A stretch of 64,000 nt of DNA, taken from NCBI GenBank assembly GCA_963995505.1, contig OZ023186.1:8439570-8503569 (forward strand), written 5' to 3'. The position numbers were made by a program, and so were the translations under genes. The notes under the pieces are model-generated. The model was given only the letters and a program-made list of their open reading frames with translations. It searched no databases and was not told where the DNA came from. Within the stretch, counting starts at the first letter, position 1. Each line of letters starts with the position of its first letter. The DNA is from Hypericum androsaemum. Taxonomy: Eukaryota; Streptophyta; Magnoliopsida; Malpighiales; Hypericaceae. This document shows positions 12,077 through 23,287 of this stretch, in pieces.

Positions 12077-12663
12077 ATGAATGCAAAATGGCTTGTATGA
12101 CATGAGCCTACCAATGCTACATGCAACTTGGAGTTCTGCGAGAATTTGTTGCATCAGGAAAGGTGGTTGAAAACCTTGAACCTTCCTTAGTGAAATACCT
12201 TCGGATATACTTGCCAACCAGTGGAAGTGATGTCTTGAACTGTTCGGCATCTTTATGTATACCAAGACAAAGGTACTCACACAACTCCTTCTCAAACCAC
12301 TACTTGGTTCTTTCGTTGTTGTCCATTTTGGCCCTGGACTGCCTTGGAAACTTTATCGAACGCTCTAGAGATTTAGCCCTTAACTCATCTCATAGAAGCG
12401 GCCCCTTCATATATGATATATGTGATCTCTTATAAGGAGTATCCTGCCATACCCCACTTATATATACTTGAAGTATAAGGATCATTAAAAGCTTAAAGCT
12501 TAACCTTCACATGGACATGTCTATCACTCTTTCATCATAGGAATAGGAAAGGAACTCAATTTCTCGAGTGCTTTGTTTGACCCTAGCGTCACAATTCGGT
12601 TGTCCCTTTGAACCTGCAGATTGGGGTTTACGATCCAGGTTGGGTTGCCATCATGGGTTTAGA
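12077..12663 (-). other. Copia 3' untranslated internal region
   Basis: This stretch lies between the end of the RNase H frame and the polypurine tract. Short open frames on both strands (12026-12295, 12121-12435) have no recognisable domain. Confidence 0.5.
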
Positions 12664-14143
12664 TCATTTCGTGGGCTTTAACCCCATTCCCCTCGATGAT
12701 ACCTCAACTTGGTCTCTCGTTAGACCTTTAGTTAATGGATCCGCGATTTTCTCTTTTGACTTTACATAGTCTAAAGATATCACACCCGTTCTCAATAACA
12801 TTTTCATGGATTTATGTCTACGACGTATGTGTCTAGACTTTCCATTATACACATTATTTTTTGCTCTTCTGATAGCTGATTGACTATCACAGTGCATGCT
12901 AATGGGAGGCACTAGTTTTGACCACATCGGGATGTCCTCCAAGAAACTTCAGAGCCAATCCGCCTCTTCAGCTGCTAGATCCAACGCTATGAATTCAGAT
13001 TTTATAGTTGATCTAGCAATGCAAGTTTGTTTGCATAATCTCCACGAGACCGCTGCTCCTCCAATTGTAAATACGTATCCACTCGTGGATTTTATATTCT
13101 TGGAGTCCGAGATCCAGTTCGCGTCTGAATACCCTTCTAGAATGGCAAGATGTCTCATATAGTGTAATCCATAGTTAGCAGTGTACCTTAGGTATCTAAG
13201 GACTCTAACTATTGCTTTCCAATGTTCATGATTGGGATTACTCATATATCTCGATAATCTGTTTACCGATTTTGCAATATCTAGTCTAGTACAGTCCATG
13301 AGATACATTAGACTGCCTATAACTCTAGAATAATCTAGTTGTCTCACACTCTCTCCACGATTCTTGCAGAGACTTGACACCACTTCCATAGAAGTTCTCA
13401 CAATTACATTCCTATCCTTATCGAATTTTTCAAGTATCTTTTCGACATAGTGACCTTGGGAAAGTGCGTAACCTTCTGAAGTCTTGGTGATTTTCATTCC
13501 AAGTATTACATCAGCTTGTCCCAAGTTTTTCATGTCGAAATTTTGCGACAACATTCTCTTGGTAATTTTGATATTATCATTATTACCCACGATCCATGTC
13601 ATCTACGTAGAGACAAACTATCACATAGTCGTTATCATCTCCTTTCACGTAGACACATTTATCACATTGATTTATCTAAAACTCGTTAGATAGCATTACA
13701 CAATCAAACTTTTCGTGCCATTGTTTAGGTGCTTGTTTTAGTCCATGCAAGGATTTTACTAGTTTACACACCTTATGTTCTTTACCTGGAACCATAAACC
13801 CTTCGGGTTGTTCCATGTAAATCTCCTCTTCCAAATCTCCATTAAGGAAGGCCGTCTTCACATCTATTTGATGGATCTCTAGGTTAAACAAAGTCGCCAA
13901 GGCTATGACTAACCTAATAGACGTTTTCCTGGAGACAGGAGTATATGTGTCAAAATAATCAACATCCTCAGTTTGCTTGTAGCCTTTAACAACAAGTCTT
14001 GCCTTGTACTTATCCACTGTACCATCAGGCTTTATCTTCTTTTTGAAGATCCACTTATGGCCTAGTGGTTTACTACCCGGAGGTAGATCTACTAGTTCCC
14101 AAGTGTGATTATGTAAGATAGACTCTATCTCACTATTCACCAC
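12664..14143 (-). pseudogene. Copia reverse transcriptase and RNase H remnant
   Basis: The minus-strand frames 13676-14143, 12949-13602 and 12664-12942 together give a Copia RT and RNase H. Visible motifs include WELVDLPPGSKPLGHKWIF, KARLVVKGY, DVKTAFLNG and HGLKQAP. They are followed by the thumb ([15 protein letters not shown]) and the RNase H region ending KSRHIRRRH. The catalytic YVDD is present at about 13604-13615, but the frame shifts straight after it. Another break separates 12949 from 12942. The three pieces are not one frame, so the enzyme is inactive. A stop at about 14147 separates this block from the integrase end. Confidence 0.93.
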
Positions 14144-14149
14144 TTCCTT

Positions 14150-16111
14150 CTAAAAAGCAGAGTCTGTAGAAGACATTGCTTCTTTGTAGGTTACATGTTC
14201 CTCTTCTAACAGATATGTCAAGAAATCTGATCCGAAGGACTTTTCTTTTCTAGCCCTTTTCCCACGTCTAGGCTCTTGAACTTCATCTTGAGGTTCCTCT
14301 CCCCCCACATTGCTCCTACTTTGGTCAACTTGACGGTCAACACCAGTTTGAGCTTTGTGAGGAAAGATTTCCACAAAGAATGAAGCATCCCTAGCTTCTA
14401 TAATAGTATTTACGTAGACATCAGAGTTATCTAACTTGTGTACCAAGAATCGATATGCAGTACTGTCTTGTGCATAACCGATAAACACACAATCCACCGT
14501 CTTGGGTCCTATCCTTGTCCTTTTAGGAGGTGGGATCGGAACCTTAGCAAGACATCCCCAAACCCTTAGGAATTTATAGCTAGGCGCATGACCTTTCCAT
14601 AATTCGTAAGGTATTTTATCCAACTTTTTGTGTGGTACCCTGTTGAGCACATTGTTAGCCGAAAGCACAACTTCCCCCCACAAATTCCTTGGTAATCTAG
14701 AACTAATAAGCATCGCATCGCATTCATCATTTCCTTAAGCGTCATATTCTTCCTTTCCGCGATTCCATTTTGGTCGGGAGAATAAGGCGCCGTAGTTTGA
14801 TGAACGATTCCATTCTCGGCACAAACTTGTGCAAATGGAGATTCATATTCACCACCTTGGTCACTTCGAAGATTTTTTATCTTCTTGCCAAGTTGGTTCT
14901 CGACTTCATTCTTATAGTGAATGAAGTAGATATAGCAATACCTCGTACAATCGTCGATAAAAGTTATAAAATAATTTTTACCGCCACGCATTTGTACGTA
15001 TTTTAAATCACATACATCGGTGTGGATTAAATCTAACGGTTCCGTGCTTCGCTCAATCGAGTGGGAAGATGTTTTGGCGTATTTGGCCTCAACACAAGTC
15101 TCGCACATATGTTTGTGATCGATGTTGAATTTTGGTAGTAGGTTAAGTGATATTAGCCTTTGCAAAGACTTATAATTCACATGACCTAGTCTACCATGCC
15201 ATAAATGTAACGACGCGCGAGAATAAGCAACCTTTACTTTCTTATTAGCCTTCTCGGCAACATTCATTACATCATTGCTCGTGCTAGCCTTATTAGCAGC
15301 ACCCACATCAATCTTATCAATAGACTTTACCTTGGGAGCTAAGGTCATTACACTCATCTTAAACAGATTGTTGGTCAAGTAGCCCTTGCCAACGAACATC
15401 CCTCCCTTGGACATGATGACCTTGTCAAACTCAAACACGAGCCGAAAGCCCCTCTTATTGAGCACCACTCCGGAGATGAGATTCTTCCGGATCTCGAGCA
15501 CATGCAGCACATCGATCAAGGTGAGCTCCTTGCCCGAGGTCATCTCCAGCATGTCCGTCCCTTTGCCTTCAACCTTCGAGACTGCAGAATTTTCCATGTA
15601 GCAGTTCTCATCATCGACCGGTTGATAGGTCTTGAACATCCATTTGTTGGCACAAATGTGGCGGATAGCCCCCGTGTCCACCCACCATTCCTTCGAGTTC
15701 CCACCCACGAGGTTCACCTCGGACACAACGGTCGTGAGGTGCATCTCATCGAGGTCGGAGCTCAAGCTAGCCTCCGCAATGTTAGCATTGGTGGGCTTCT
15801 TCTTCTTGCCCTTACTTGGTCCTGCCGTCTTCTTGCCCTCCACGGCTAGATGTTTGTAGCAATCTTTGGCACGATGGCCGGTCTTGTTGCAAACAAAATA
15901 GGTACCGGTAAAGCTCTTATTCTGAGCATCTCCATTGGAATCATTTGAGCATTTCTGCTTGTTCCCGCGGGAGCTCCCCCCGATCTCGACCACATTGGCC
16001 TTAGCAACCATGCCACTTGGTTTCTTATCAACCTTTCGGTTGTCTTGCTCGATGCGCAACCTTCGGATAAGGTCCTCGAGAGTCATCTTCTTCCTCTTGT
16101 GCTTGAGGTAC
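14150..16111 (-). pseudogene. Copia gag C-terminus, protease and integrase remnant
   Basis: The frames 14566-16086 and 14150-14713 overlap in different registers, so a frameshift lies near 14715. The first opens with the end of gag (TLEDLIRRLRIEQDN). It continues with a zinc knuckle whose first cysteine is tyrosine (YFVCNKTGHRAKDC), the protease site WVDTGA, the GAG-pre-integrase HLWHGRLGHV and the integrase core (IDDCTRYCYIYF, RSDQGGEY, NGIAERKN). The second holds the integrase C-terminal part (RLPRNLWGE, PYELWKGHAPSYKFLRVWGC). The gag reading continues across the solo LTR into 17576-18218. Confidence 0.93.
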
Positions 16112-17575
16112 TGAAAGGAAGGATTTTCACCCCTCTTTGCAATAATGAGTAAGTAAGGGATTGTCGTCCCACAAGGACTAAGCTAGGCCGCAAACTCGAC
16201 TCTACCACTAGTTTAGGACTATAAGAAATGGAGGTGTCAATTTTAAATACAATATGCTATTTGAAATAAAATTGCAACTAGACAAAGCGAAGGTTTAAAC
16301 ACTTAAAACAAGAGTGAGCTTGGTACCAATGACAACCTAAATAACCAAATGGCTTATGGAGTTTATAAAGTTCATGATATGGTCCGGATGTTTCGAAGGC
16401 AACTAATCAACGCTCTCGCAACAAACTAGTCTAAATCGATTCTTAACTAGACTTAGATGAACTAACCACGCTCTCGTGACAAATTAGCCATCTAATCTAA
16501 CTAAACACCAACTATAATCACCATTCTTTGGACAACTAGTCACCTAAGGTGATCTCTCATCAATAGGTTTCTACTCAACTAGTTAAATAGTCCGTTAATC
16601 CTAATCCCTCTCGGCGATTAACAATAACTTAGTTCATAATCAAGGAGATCAATCTAGATCAAGCATTAAGCTCATTAACTAGTACACATACCTAGGTATA
16701 TTAACCCCACTAAACCATTGGCTAAATAGATGCCATCAAGGCACCAAACCCACTAAACAACTACTCACACATATCAACTACACAACTAAACACATCCATT
16801 AAATGAAGCAAGTAAAGCCTAAACATAAAAGAGAGGGTTAGAGAAAGCTCAAGATGATCTTCAAAGCTTCCAAAAGTTCTCCTTCAAGTTCTCTACAAGC
16901 TTCAACAACGGTGAGCCAAGTTTCTCTTCAAAAGAGAGAGAGTTAGTGGAGAGTTGTTACCAATATATCTAATTCTAAGGTTCTAAGTTAGTTGGCTTCC
17001 AAAATAAGCCAAAGAAGCTATTTATACAAGTTTTTGGCTTAGGAAGTACCAGCCACGAAATTTACTATTCATGCCCAAAAATGGGCCCAAAACAAATCCT
17101 AAAGTTTGGCCCACTTGTCAGATTTGTTGGCAGATTCGAATGTCAACTTTGGATGCAATTTTCCTCCCATTTGGACTCCGAATTTGGAGAAGCCCATGAA
17201 GACAAAGTTGTAGCTCCAGATATCTTCTTTCCAGCGCCACCTTGCTTGCCTCCATTGGACTTTGGATGAAAAAGTTATCAGCATTTGAGTTACAAGGGGT
17301 CAGTTTTGCTCTACGCTTTCATGGGTCTCGTAAAACGCCAATCGTCCTGACTGATCCGATCACCTATGATGCGTCCCTCGGCACACGAACATCCACCATT
17401 ACCGTAACAAGACTCCTATCAAGAAAGAATCACAATAAAAATCACAAGACTATACTAAAACGAACATAACACATAATACGAGACAATAATGTCAAATAAC
17501 GAACAAACATACTAGAAACAATAGAAAATCAATACTAAAATATACACACATGATAGAGTATTTCCACACTCATCA
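16112..17575. mobile_element. Solo LTR inserted in the Copia gag gene
   Basis: A 1464-bp block begins TGAAAGGAAG, ends ACACTCATCA and is flanked by a perfect 5-bp duplication GGTAC (16107-16111 and 17576-17580). It interrupts the gag frame exactly inside a Tyr-Leu codon pair. TG...CA ends, a 5-bp duplication and no internal coding sequence are what a solo LTR left by recombination looks like. The family and orientation were not identified. The small open frames within it (e.g. 17099-17284) are not recognised. Confidence 0.85.
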
Positions 17576-18218
17576 GGTACATTTTAAAGTTCTTCCAAGA
17601 TGGTGGTAATTTCTCAATCACCATCGCCACTTGGAGGGCATCATTGATGGCCATTTCCTCGGTTGCAAGATCATGGAAGATCAATTGCAGCTCTTTGCGT
17701 TGTTCCACAACACTCTTTCCATCGACCATCCGATAGTCGTGGAAGCGCCAGGCCACAAATTTCTTTGCACCGGCGTCGTCAACTTTATATTTGTGCTCCA
17801 ACGATTTCCAAAGATCCTTAGACGTTTCTTTGGTATAGTACACGCCATAAATCGAATCGTCGAGAGAACCCAATATATAGTTACGACATAGGTAATCTTC
17901 ATGTACCCATGCGTTGTGGATTGCGGTTTGATACAGATCACTCATATTCTCTTTGGGTTTCTCCTCCTTGACATACCGACTAAAGTTCAAGGCGGTCAAG
18001 TAGAACAACATTTTTTGTTGCCATCTCTTGAAATTTCCAGTCTTGAACTTTTCCGATTTCTCAAGATGAGAGTACGGCAGTGGCATTGGGTGTCTATGAC
18101 CCGGCATCACGGCCTTAGCGCCGCTAGCCCTCACAACAGGAACCTCCTCGTTCAAGTTGTCGTTATCGGTGTTCGTCGCACCGGAGTTGTTGAGTGGGGG
18201 AGAGTTGTTATCAGCCAT
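17576..18218 (-). pseudogene. Copia gag N-terminal part
   Basis: Starting at the ATG at 18216-18218, the frame encodes the typical Copia gag: MADNNSPPL, an Asn/Asp-rich leader, then FKTGNFKRWQQKMLFYLTAL (UBN2-type) and ending LPPSWKNFKMYL at the solo-LTR junction. The native gag continues at 16111. It forms the virus-like particle in intact elements. Here it is split. Confidence 0.92.
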
Positions 18219-18827
18219 CTAAAAATATATAGAATTTAGTAAGAAACCAGTTTCAACAATACCAATTAAACTAGTAATTAATTGGTTCGAACCCCACAAT
18301 ATTCTGCACTTTGAATGGTCAGTAACGTTCGTAACAGGTAAATACTTACCCCTAACTACAAGATTGTATTCAATTGGTGAAATAAATTTTAACGATAACT
18401 CTATTAAATTAATTATCTTTCCGGTGAGCAAATACAATTAAAACTCAAAACTGTAACGTGAAATTTTTAATTGCATGAACAACCCAGTAGACAATTAATC
18501 GTTATCGAAGAAATGATTACAGTACGTAGGCGAATCTCTTTTAAATTATGCGTTTACCTATTTCAGTTTCAAAATGATTGTATCACAGCAAAGGTGAAGA
18601 CCAGATTAAAAAGGTACAGAATACTATTACGACTGAAGTTAATTTTTTTCCGTTTATTACTGTAGCTTGCCTTTCCAATCTTCTTTGCAAATTAAATCTA
18701 GAACTAAACAGATTTCGACACAGATTGCAAATAGGAGGTAAATGGTACATAAACCTTTTTTTTCCCGACAAGAATATGATCTACGAACCAATTTACTAAT
18801 ATTTAAAAGCTAATAAGAGTTTAAGAT
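18219..18827 (-). other. Copia 5' leader between 5' LTR and gag
   Basis: Untranslated internal region of the minus-strand element. No recognisable tRNA-Met primer-binding sequence adjoins the LTR at 18827. A GGTTCGAACCC string near 18283 resembles a tRNA B box but has no partner. Confidence 0.5.
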
Positions 18828-20041
18828 TATTGGAACAAATATTAGTAAATTATGGCATGAGTATGTAAATATAAATCGTAAGCATATAAAGAGAGGAGTT
18901 TAGAGGGTGCTCACGATCACACTTTGGGTAAGTGTGTAACACCTTCGTCTTCAAGTTAGAACTTCGGATTGAATTCTGGACGAGGCCACAGTTTAACCGT
19001 GTGCTCTTAAACTCTTATTACCTGCCTATATGCTTCAGGCCTCCGTGGGTAATAGAGCTCCTAAGGTACAATGCCCAATCACGAGTACTATAGGAAGCAC
19101 TATAACACACATTTCGAACATTTCATAGCCTTAGAACTCCGACACAATGAAAGTAAGAAATGCTATGCTAAGGAGGGAGAAGTAGAGAGCTCTGAAGAGA
19201 TGAAGAGCTGGGGTGATTTGGAATGAAGGAGTATGGCTCCTTTTATAGGGGGCCTAGGACCTCCAACATTCAAATCCGGATTTAATAAGGCCATAAACCC
19301 ACCCAATAAATGGGCTGTTACAAGACCCATAAAAATTCCATATTTATTTGGCTGTTATCCCATTTATTGGCATAAATTTTAAATTTGAAATTTAAATTCA
19401 AAGCCACCTGGAAGGAGAAGAAGGTTCCAGAATCTGGGCTTGTCCAAACGGAAGCCCAAGAAGCCAGAGGACTTTTTGGGCCTAGGATTGCTACAACAAG
19501 TCCGGCACAGCTCTAAAAAGATAAGGCCCTGGAACCTGGAACAATTCCCACAAACCCACAATCCTGCAACCCGGACCCGAGCCCGAGCCCGCGCACGCGT
19601 GCCTACGTGCCGAGCCGAGCTGAGCCGGCCGGACGGACGAACGGCGCGAGAAGCCTGTCCCTTCTCTACCAGTTTATCCATGCTAGCTTCTAATCCCTTA
19701 TAAACTTGTCTCAGCATGGTACGCTAACCAATGTGAGATTTTGCTTATTTCAATAGCAACCACACCACTTTAAAGCCAATTTTCATTCACCTCGAGAATT
19801 GGATTTTCGCAAGTGTTATATATCGTTACGAAGCTCTATCAACGAGCTTCGTATTGATCTCACAAATATCCAAAATCAATTGGTGTGACATCCAATTAAA
19901 TTAGCTCAAAGTTATCTACTAATAACTTAGTTATTATATTTAATTAGGATTCTCTCTCTAATTAAATACTTGGGCCAAGGCCCAATACACTCACTTGTAT
20001 TGGGCCATCTCTTCATTGGTTAATAAACCAATTCTTTAACA
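18828..20041 (-). repeat. 5' LTR of the Copia element
   Basis: This 1214-bp repeat is homologous to 10877-12067 over its full length. Its terminal dinucleotide has changed (TATTGG instead of TGTTGG), and the other end reads TTTAACA instead of TCCAACA. Both are transition changes. Confidence 0.95.
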
Positions 20042-20700
20042 CCACCTCCCAAGCCGCCAGAGAGAGAGAGAGAGAGAGAGAAGAGGAGGATAAAGAGGGA
20101 AATCAAAAGATGGAACCGCGGCGGCTACCGCGGATGAGCTCGGCGGCGAGGCTCCTCAACAAGTACGATCTCGCCGGCCCTGCCCATGTACTCTAGGTTG
20201 GCCTTGAATGGCGTAAACTTGAGATCCACGCGGAGGGTCGTCTCTAGCTTGGGGGGCTTTCCGGAGGATGGGCTGACGTCGAGGAACCAGCCGAAGATGG
20301 TCTCGATCCAGCCTCCATCTTCCTCAGAAGATATCGATCCGGCCTCTGTCATCCTTAATCGTCGCTCTAGGTCTCATGAAGCCGTCATCCTCAATCGTTA
20401 CCCCGGCCTCTGCCCTAGGTCCCACGAAGAGAATCTCCTCTCCTCCTCGAAACGATGTTGGATTTCGATCCCAAAAAGTTCACTCGGCAGTTGGATTTCA
20501 TCGTCGTCTGTCAGGCATCAGCAAGTTTAGCTGCATCGGAGAGCTCGCAGCTCCGCGCTCGGTCGGCCGAGGCTCCCCACTCGCTGGTCTGGGCAACTTT
20601 GCATCTTTGTGTCGTTTCCTCTTCTGGGTCGTCATGTTCTTGTCTTTGGTTTAATTGATTTTTGTTAATTGATTTTGGTTTAATTTCTTTTGGTTTTAAT
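20042..20700. other. GC-rich interior of the Mutator-like element, possible captured sequence
   Basis: A (GA)n tract (about 20055-20080) is followed by about 550 bp of GC-rich DNA with open frames on both strands: 20125-20352 minus, and 20186-20530 and 20376-20654 plus. A small ATG frame at 20110 (MEPRRLPRMSSAARLLNKYD) also occurs. None matches a family I can name. The sharp rise in GC against the AT-rich arms suggests a captured gene piece, as in Pack-MULEs, but this is inference. Confidence 0.4.
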
Positions 20701-21055
20701 TTATTGTTTGCTTGTCGTTGATTTTATTCTTTGTTGCTTTTGGTTTGATTTTTCACTGTGAGAAGAAGAAGAAGAAGAAGAAGAAAAAAGAGGAAGGAGG
20801 AGAGAGAGAGGAGATGGCTGCGTGGTGCCACGTTATAAAATTTTGGTGAGGTGGCTGGCCAAGTTCGACGGGCAGGATCCGGGCAGGTTGGGAAGGGTCC
20901 GGGTAGCTGCCCATGGACCTTTTTTATGTTAATTGGAATATTGGGATATACCAAAGGGTACTAAAGTAGACTTTTCCCTTTTTAAATTAATAATGGATAA
21001 TTTTTCCAAAATAAATATGCACTAATAATTTTATATTTTTAATGTAGATTATTAC

Positions 21056-21344
21056 TGTTGGAGCTATCGAGAAATTGAATAGGAAACAGTTTGTGGGCTT
21101 GTTTCTAGTTTAGTCCGGGCTCTTGTTTTGGATTACTAATTCGACCTAAATAGATTACTTGATGTACAAGGGTTTGCATTTATATAAATGCATGTTGCCC
21201 AAGGATTTTATAAGGCTTTGTGACTTGGATCTATCAATAAAAGTTCTCCTTTCTCTTCGTGTGCGTAGGCATCAGGCCGAACTACGTTATCTCTTGTGTC
21301 CGTGTTCTTTGCACGTTTGTTCTCTAGTTGCTGAATTCTTAACA
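21056..21344 (+). repeat. 5' LTR of the deleted Copia element
   Basis: This 289-bp repeat starts TGTTGGAGCTATCGAG and ends TTCTTAACA. It matches 22994-23282 at equal length with scattered substitutions. Confidence 0.95.
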
Positions 21345-21368
21345 AATTGGTATCAAGAGCTAGGAAGT

Positions 21369-22122
21369 ATGGCGGATCAAGGCGCGAAGTTTGGAGAGGT
21401 GAAGTTCGATGGCTCGTCGAATTTTGGGTTATGACAAAGGCGTGTCAAGGATCTCCTCGTGCAACAAGGGATGGTCATCGTGCTCTCGGAGAAGAAGCCC
21501 GAGAAGATGGAGGATCAAGAGTGGAAAGAGATAGAGGCCAATACGGTGGCGACAATTCGCTTGTGCTTGGCGAATGATGTGATGTATCACGTCATGGATG
21601 AGAAGTCACCAATTAAGGTTTGTAAGAAGTTAGAGGCGAGGTATATGTCCAAGTCCTTGTCGAACAAACTTTATCTTAAACAAAAGTTGTATGGTCTTAA
21701 GATGATGGAGGGCTCGGATTTGAGCCAACACATCAATATTTTCAATCAGCTATTGAGTGATTTGAGAATGATAGATGTGAAGTTCGAGGAAGAAGATAAG
21801 GCATTGTTGCTCCTGAATTCCTTACCGAGTTCCTATGAGAACTCGGTTACAGCTCTAATTTGGGGCAAATAATCCTTGGTGTTGGAAGATACCATAAGTG
21901 CTCTGCTAGGGTTTCATCATAGGAAGAAGGCTGACGATGAACGTTGTGAAGGGCTCCAAGTCGAGGAGGTTCCATAAAAATTGTTTCAAGTGCGGAGAAA
22001 AGGGGCATATAAAGAAGGATTATCCTGGAGGAACGAGAGATCGCGATGGGTCAGGTTCCATGATAATGGTCTCATATTCGGATGGGTCAGATGGTGATCT
22101 TCTTCTATCTTATCAGGTCTAA
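21369..22122 (+). pseudogene. Copia gag with nonsense mutation and damaged zinc knuckle
   Basis: The ATG at 21369 opens MADQGAKFGEVKFDGSSNFG, then TGA at 21432-21434 takes the place of the conserved tryptophan codon. The frame continues as RVKDLLVQQG, CLANDVMYHV, KLYLKQKLYGLKM and LLLNSLPSSYEN to a stop near 21870. A second piece (21937-22122) carries the zinc knuckle CFKCGEKGHIKKDY, in which the last cysteine is tyrosine. The changes are G-to-A on the coding strand. Confidence 0.88.
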
Positions 22123-22129
22123 AGCTTTC

Positions 22130-22829
22130 TGATTCCTGGATTTTGGATAACGCTTGTTCCTTTCACATGATGCCCAAGAGAGGGTAGTTCGACACCTACA
22201 AGTTCGTTGATTCAGGTATGGTAACTATGGGTGATAGTTCTACTTGTAGAATTGCTGGCATAAGAGACTTGAGAATCAAGATGTGGGATGGTGTTGAGAG
22301 GAAGTTATGTGGGGTTAGGTATATTCCGAAGTTGGAAAGGAATTTGATCTCATTAGGAGCCTTGGATTATGGCAGGTATATTTATAAGGTTGTAAGCGAA
22401 CTAATTGAGGTGGAAAAGGATGCTGTGGTGGTGATGAAGGGTGAAAGAGATGCAATGAATATCTACAAGTTAGTGGGGGGCAAAGTTGTAGGTGGAGTCA
22501 CATCTTTGGGTTATGATGATGAGGGAAAAAGCTCAAGTCATATGAGGGTAGATCATGTGAGGGAGCAAAGACTTGACATAAATGGTTTGAATGCAGCTGG
22601 GATTCGCAGAGACATGGATATCAAGCTATTATTATTTTGTGGAGGCATGGTTGACAATGAGCCATGGTTGTCTCGGAGAAGCATTATTGGCTGGCCCCCG
22701 CTATGGTTGTCTAAAGGAACATTGACAGTAGAGGTGTTGGGTATGTTTGTCATTGGGAATGCGAAGCCGTTGGTGATACCACAAGCGAATCATGTATCTC
22801 ACTCAAAGCTGTTGAGATGGTCTTATTGA
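22130..22829 (+). pseudogene. Copia protease remnant fused to downstream residue
   Basis: The sequence encodes WILDNACSFHMMPKRG followed by a TAG at 22185-22187 where Copia proteins have a tryptophan. An open frame 22218-22829 follows with the protease-domain text GVRYIPKLERNLISLGAL. After about 22440 the similarity to Copia protease stops, and the rest is not recognised. Integrase is absent, which places one edge of the internal deletion here. Confidence 0.75.
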
Positions 22830-22993
22830 TGGCGGTTGTATCTATGGTTTGAGGTAGAGTCGGTGGAGTTAAATTGGTTTCGTGAGTTCTCATGGTTCTT
22901 CATAGGGCGGTGTCTCATCAAGGTGGAGTTTGTTGAAGTTCAGATGGAGCTTCATAGTTCGTCCACGAGATGATTTCTCGCCAAGGTAAAAAT

Positions 22994-23282
22994 TGTTGGA
23001 GCTGTCGAGAAATTGAACATGAAACAGTTTGTGGACTTATTTCTAGTTTAGTTCAGGCTCTTGTTTTGGACTTTTAATTCGACCTAAATAGATTACTTGA
23101 TGTACAAGGTTTTGCCTCTATATAAAGGCATGTTGTCCAAGGGTTTTGTAAGGCTTTGTAACTTGGATCCATCAATAAAAGTTCTCATTTCTCTCCGTGG
23201 ACATAGGTATTAGGCAGAACTACGTTATATCTTGTGTCCGTATTCTTTGCACATTTGTTCTCTAATTGTTGAATTCTTAAAA
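22994..23282 (+). repeat. 3' LTR of the deleted Copia element
   Basis: This 289-bp repeat begins TGTTGGAGCTGTCGAG. Its last bases read TTAAAA where the 5' copy has TTAACA. The sequence before it (CTCGCCAAGGTAAAAATT) is the usual pre-LTR text of Copia elements. Confidence 0.93.
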
Positions 23283-23287
23283 ATTAC

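Larger units (their letters stand above)
10877..20041 (-). mobile_element. Ty1/Copia LTR retrotransposon, decayed, minus strand
   Basis: The element has two LTRs of about 1.2 kb and encodes, on the minus strand, gag, protease, integrase, reverse transcriptase and RNase H in Copia order. Flanking bases CCACA (10872-10876) and CCACC (20042-20046) form a 5-bp duplication with one mismatch. The outermost 6 bases of the left LTR are TGTTGG and CCAACA, a perfect inverted pair. A 1464-bp solo LTR sits inside gag. Frameshifts and stops break pol in several places, so the element cannot be autonomous. No standard tRNA-Met primer site was found beside the 5' LTR. Confidence 0.95.
10518..20978. mobile_element. 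Mutator-like element interrupted by a Copia element
   Basis: The left end AGGAAAAGTTCACTTTAGTA and right end TACTAAAGTAGACTTTTCCC are inverted repeats. They are flanked by a perfect 9-bp duplication TTTTTAAAT (10509-10517 and 20979-20987). Similarity between arms continues inward about 250 bp, including a GC palindrome (CGGGCAGCTGCCCG at 10630-10643) and (CTT)n/(GAA)n tracts (about 10757-10780, 20760-20785). Without the Copia insertion (10877-20041) the element is about 1.3 kb. No transposase is seen. The right inner part (20047-20660) is GC-rich, unlike the arms, and may be captured host sequence. Confidence 0.85.
21056..23282 (+). mobile_element. Internally deleted Copia retrotransposon
   Basis: Two 289-bp LTRs bound a 2227-bp element with a perfect 5-bp duplication ATTAC (21051-21055 and 23283-23287). 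A tRNA-Met-like primer site TTGGTATCAAGAGC starts at 21347, directly after the 5' LTR. Gag and part of protease remain; integrase, reverse transcriptase and RNase H are gone. The element lies just right of the Mutator-like element, separated by about 70 bp. It can only have moved with help from an autonomous relative. Confidence 0.93.

Noticed and set aside
18283..18293. tRNA B-box-like GGTTCGAACCC
   Set aside because: No matching A box, acceptor stem or terminator at tRNA spacing; it lies in the Copia leader.
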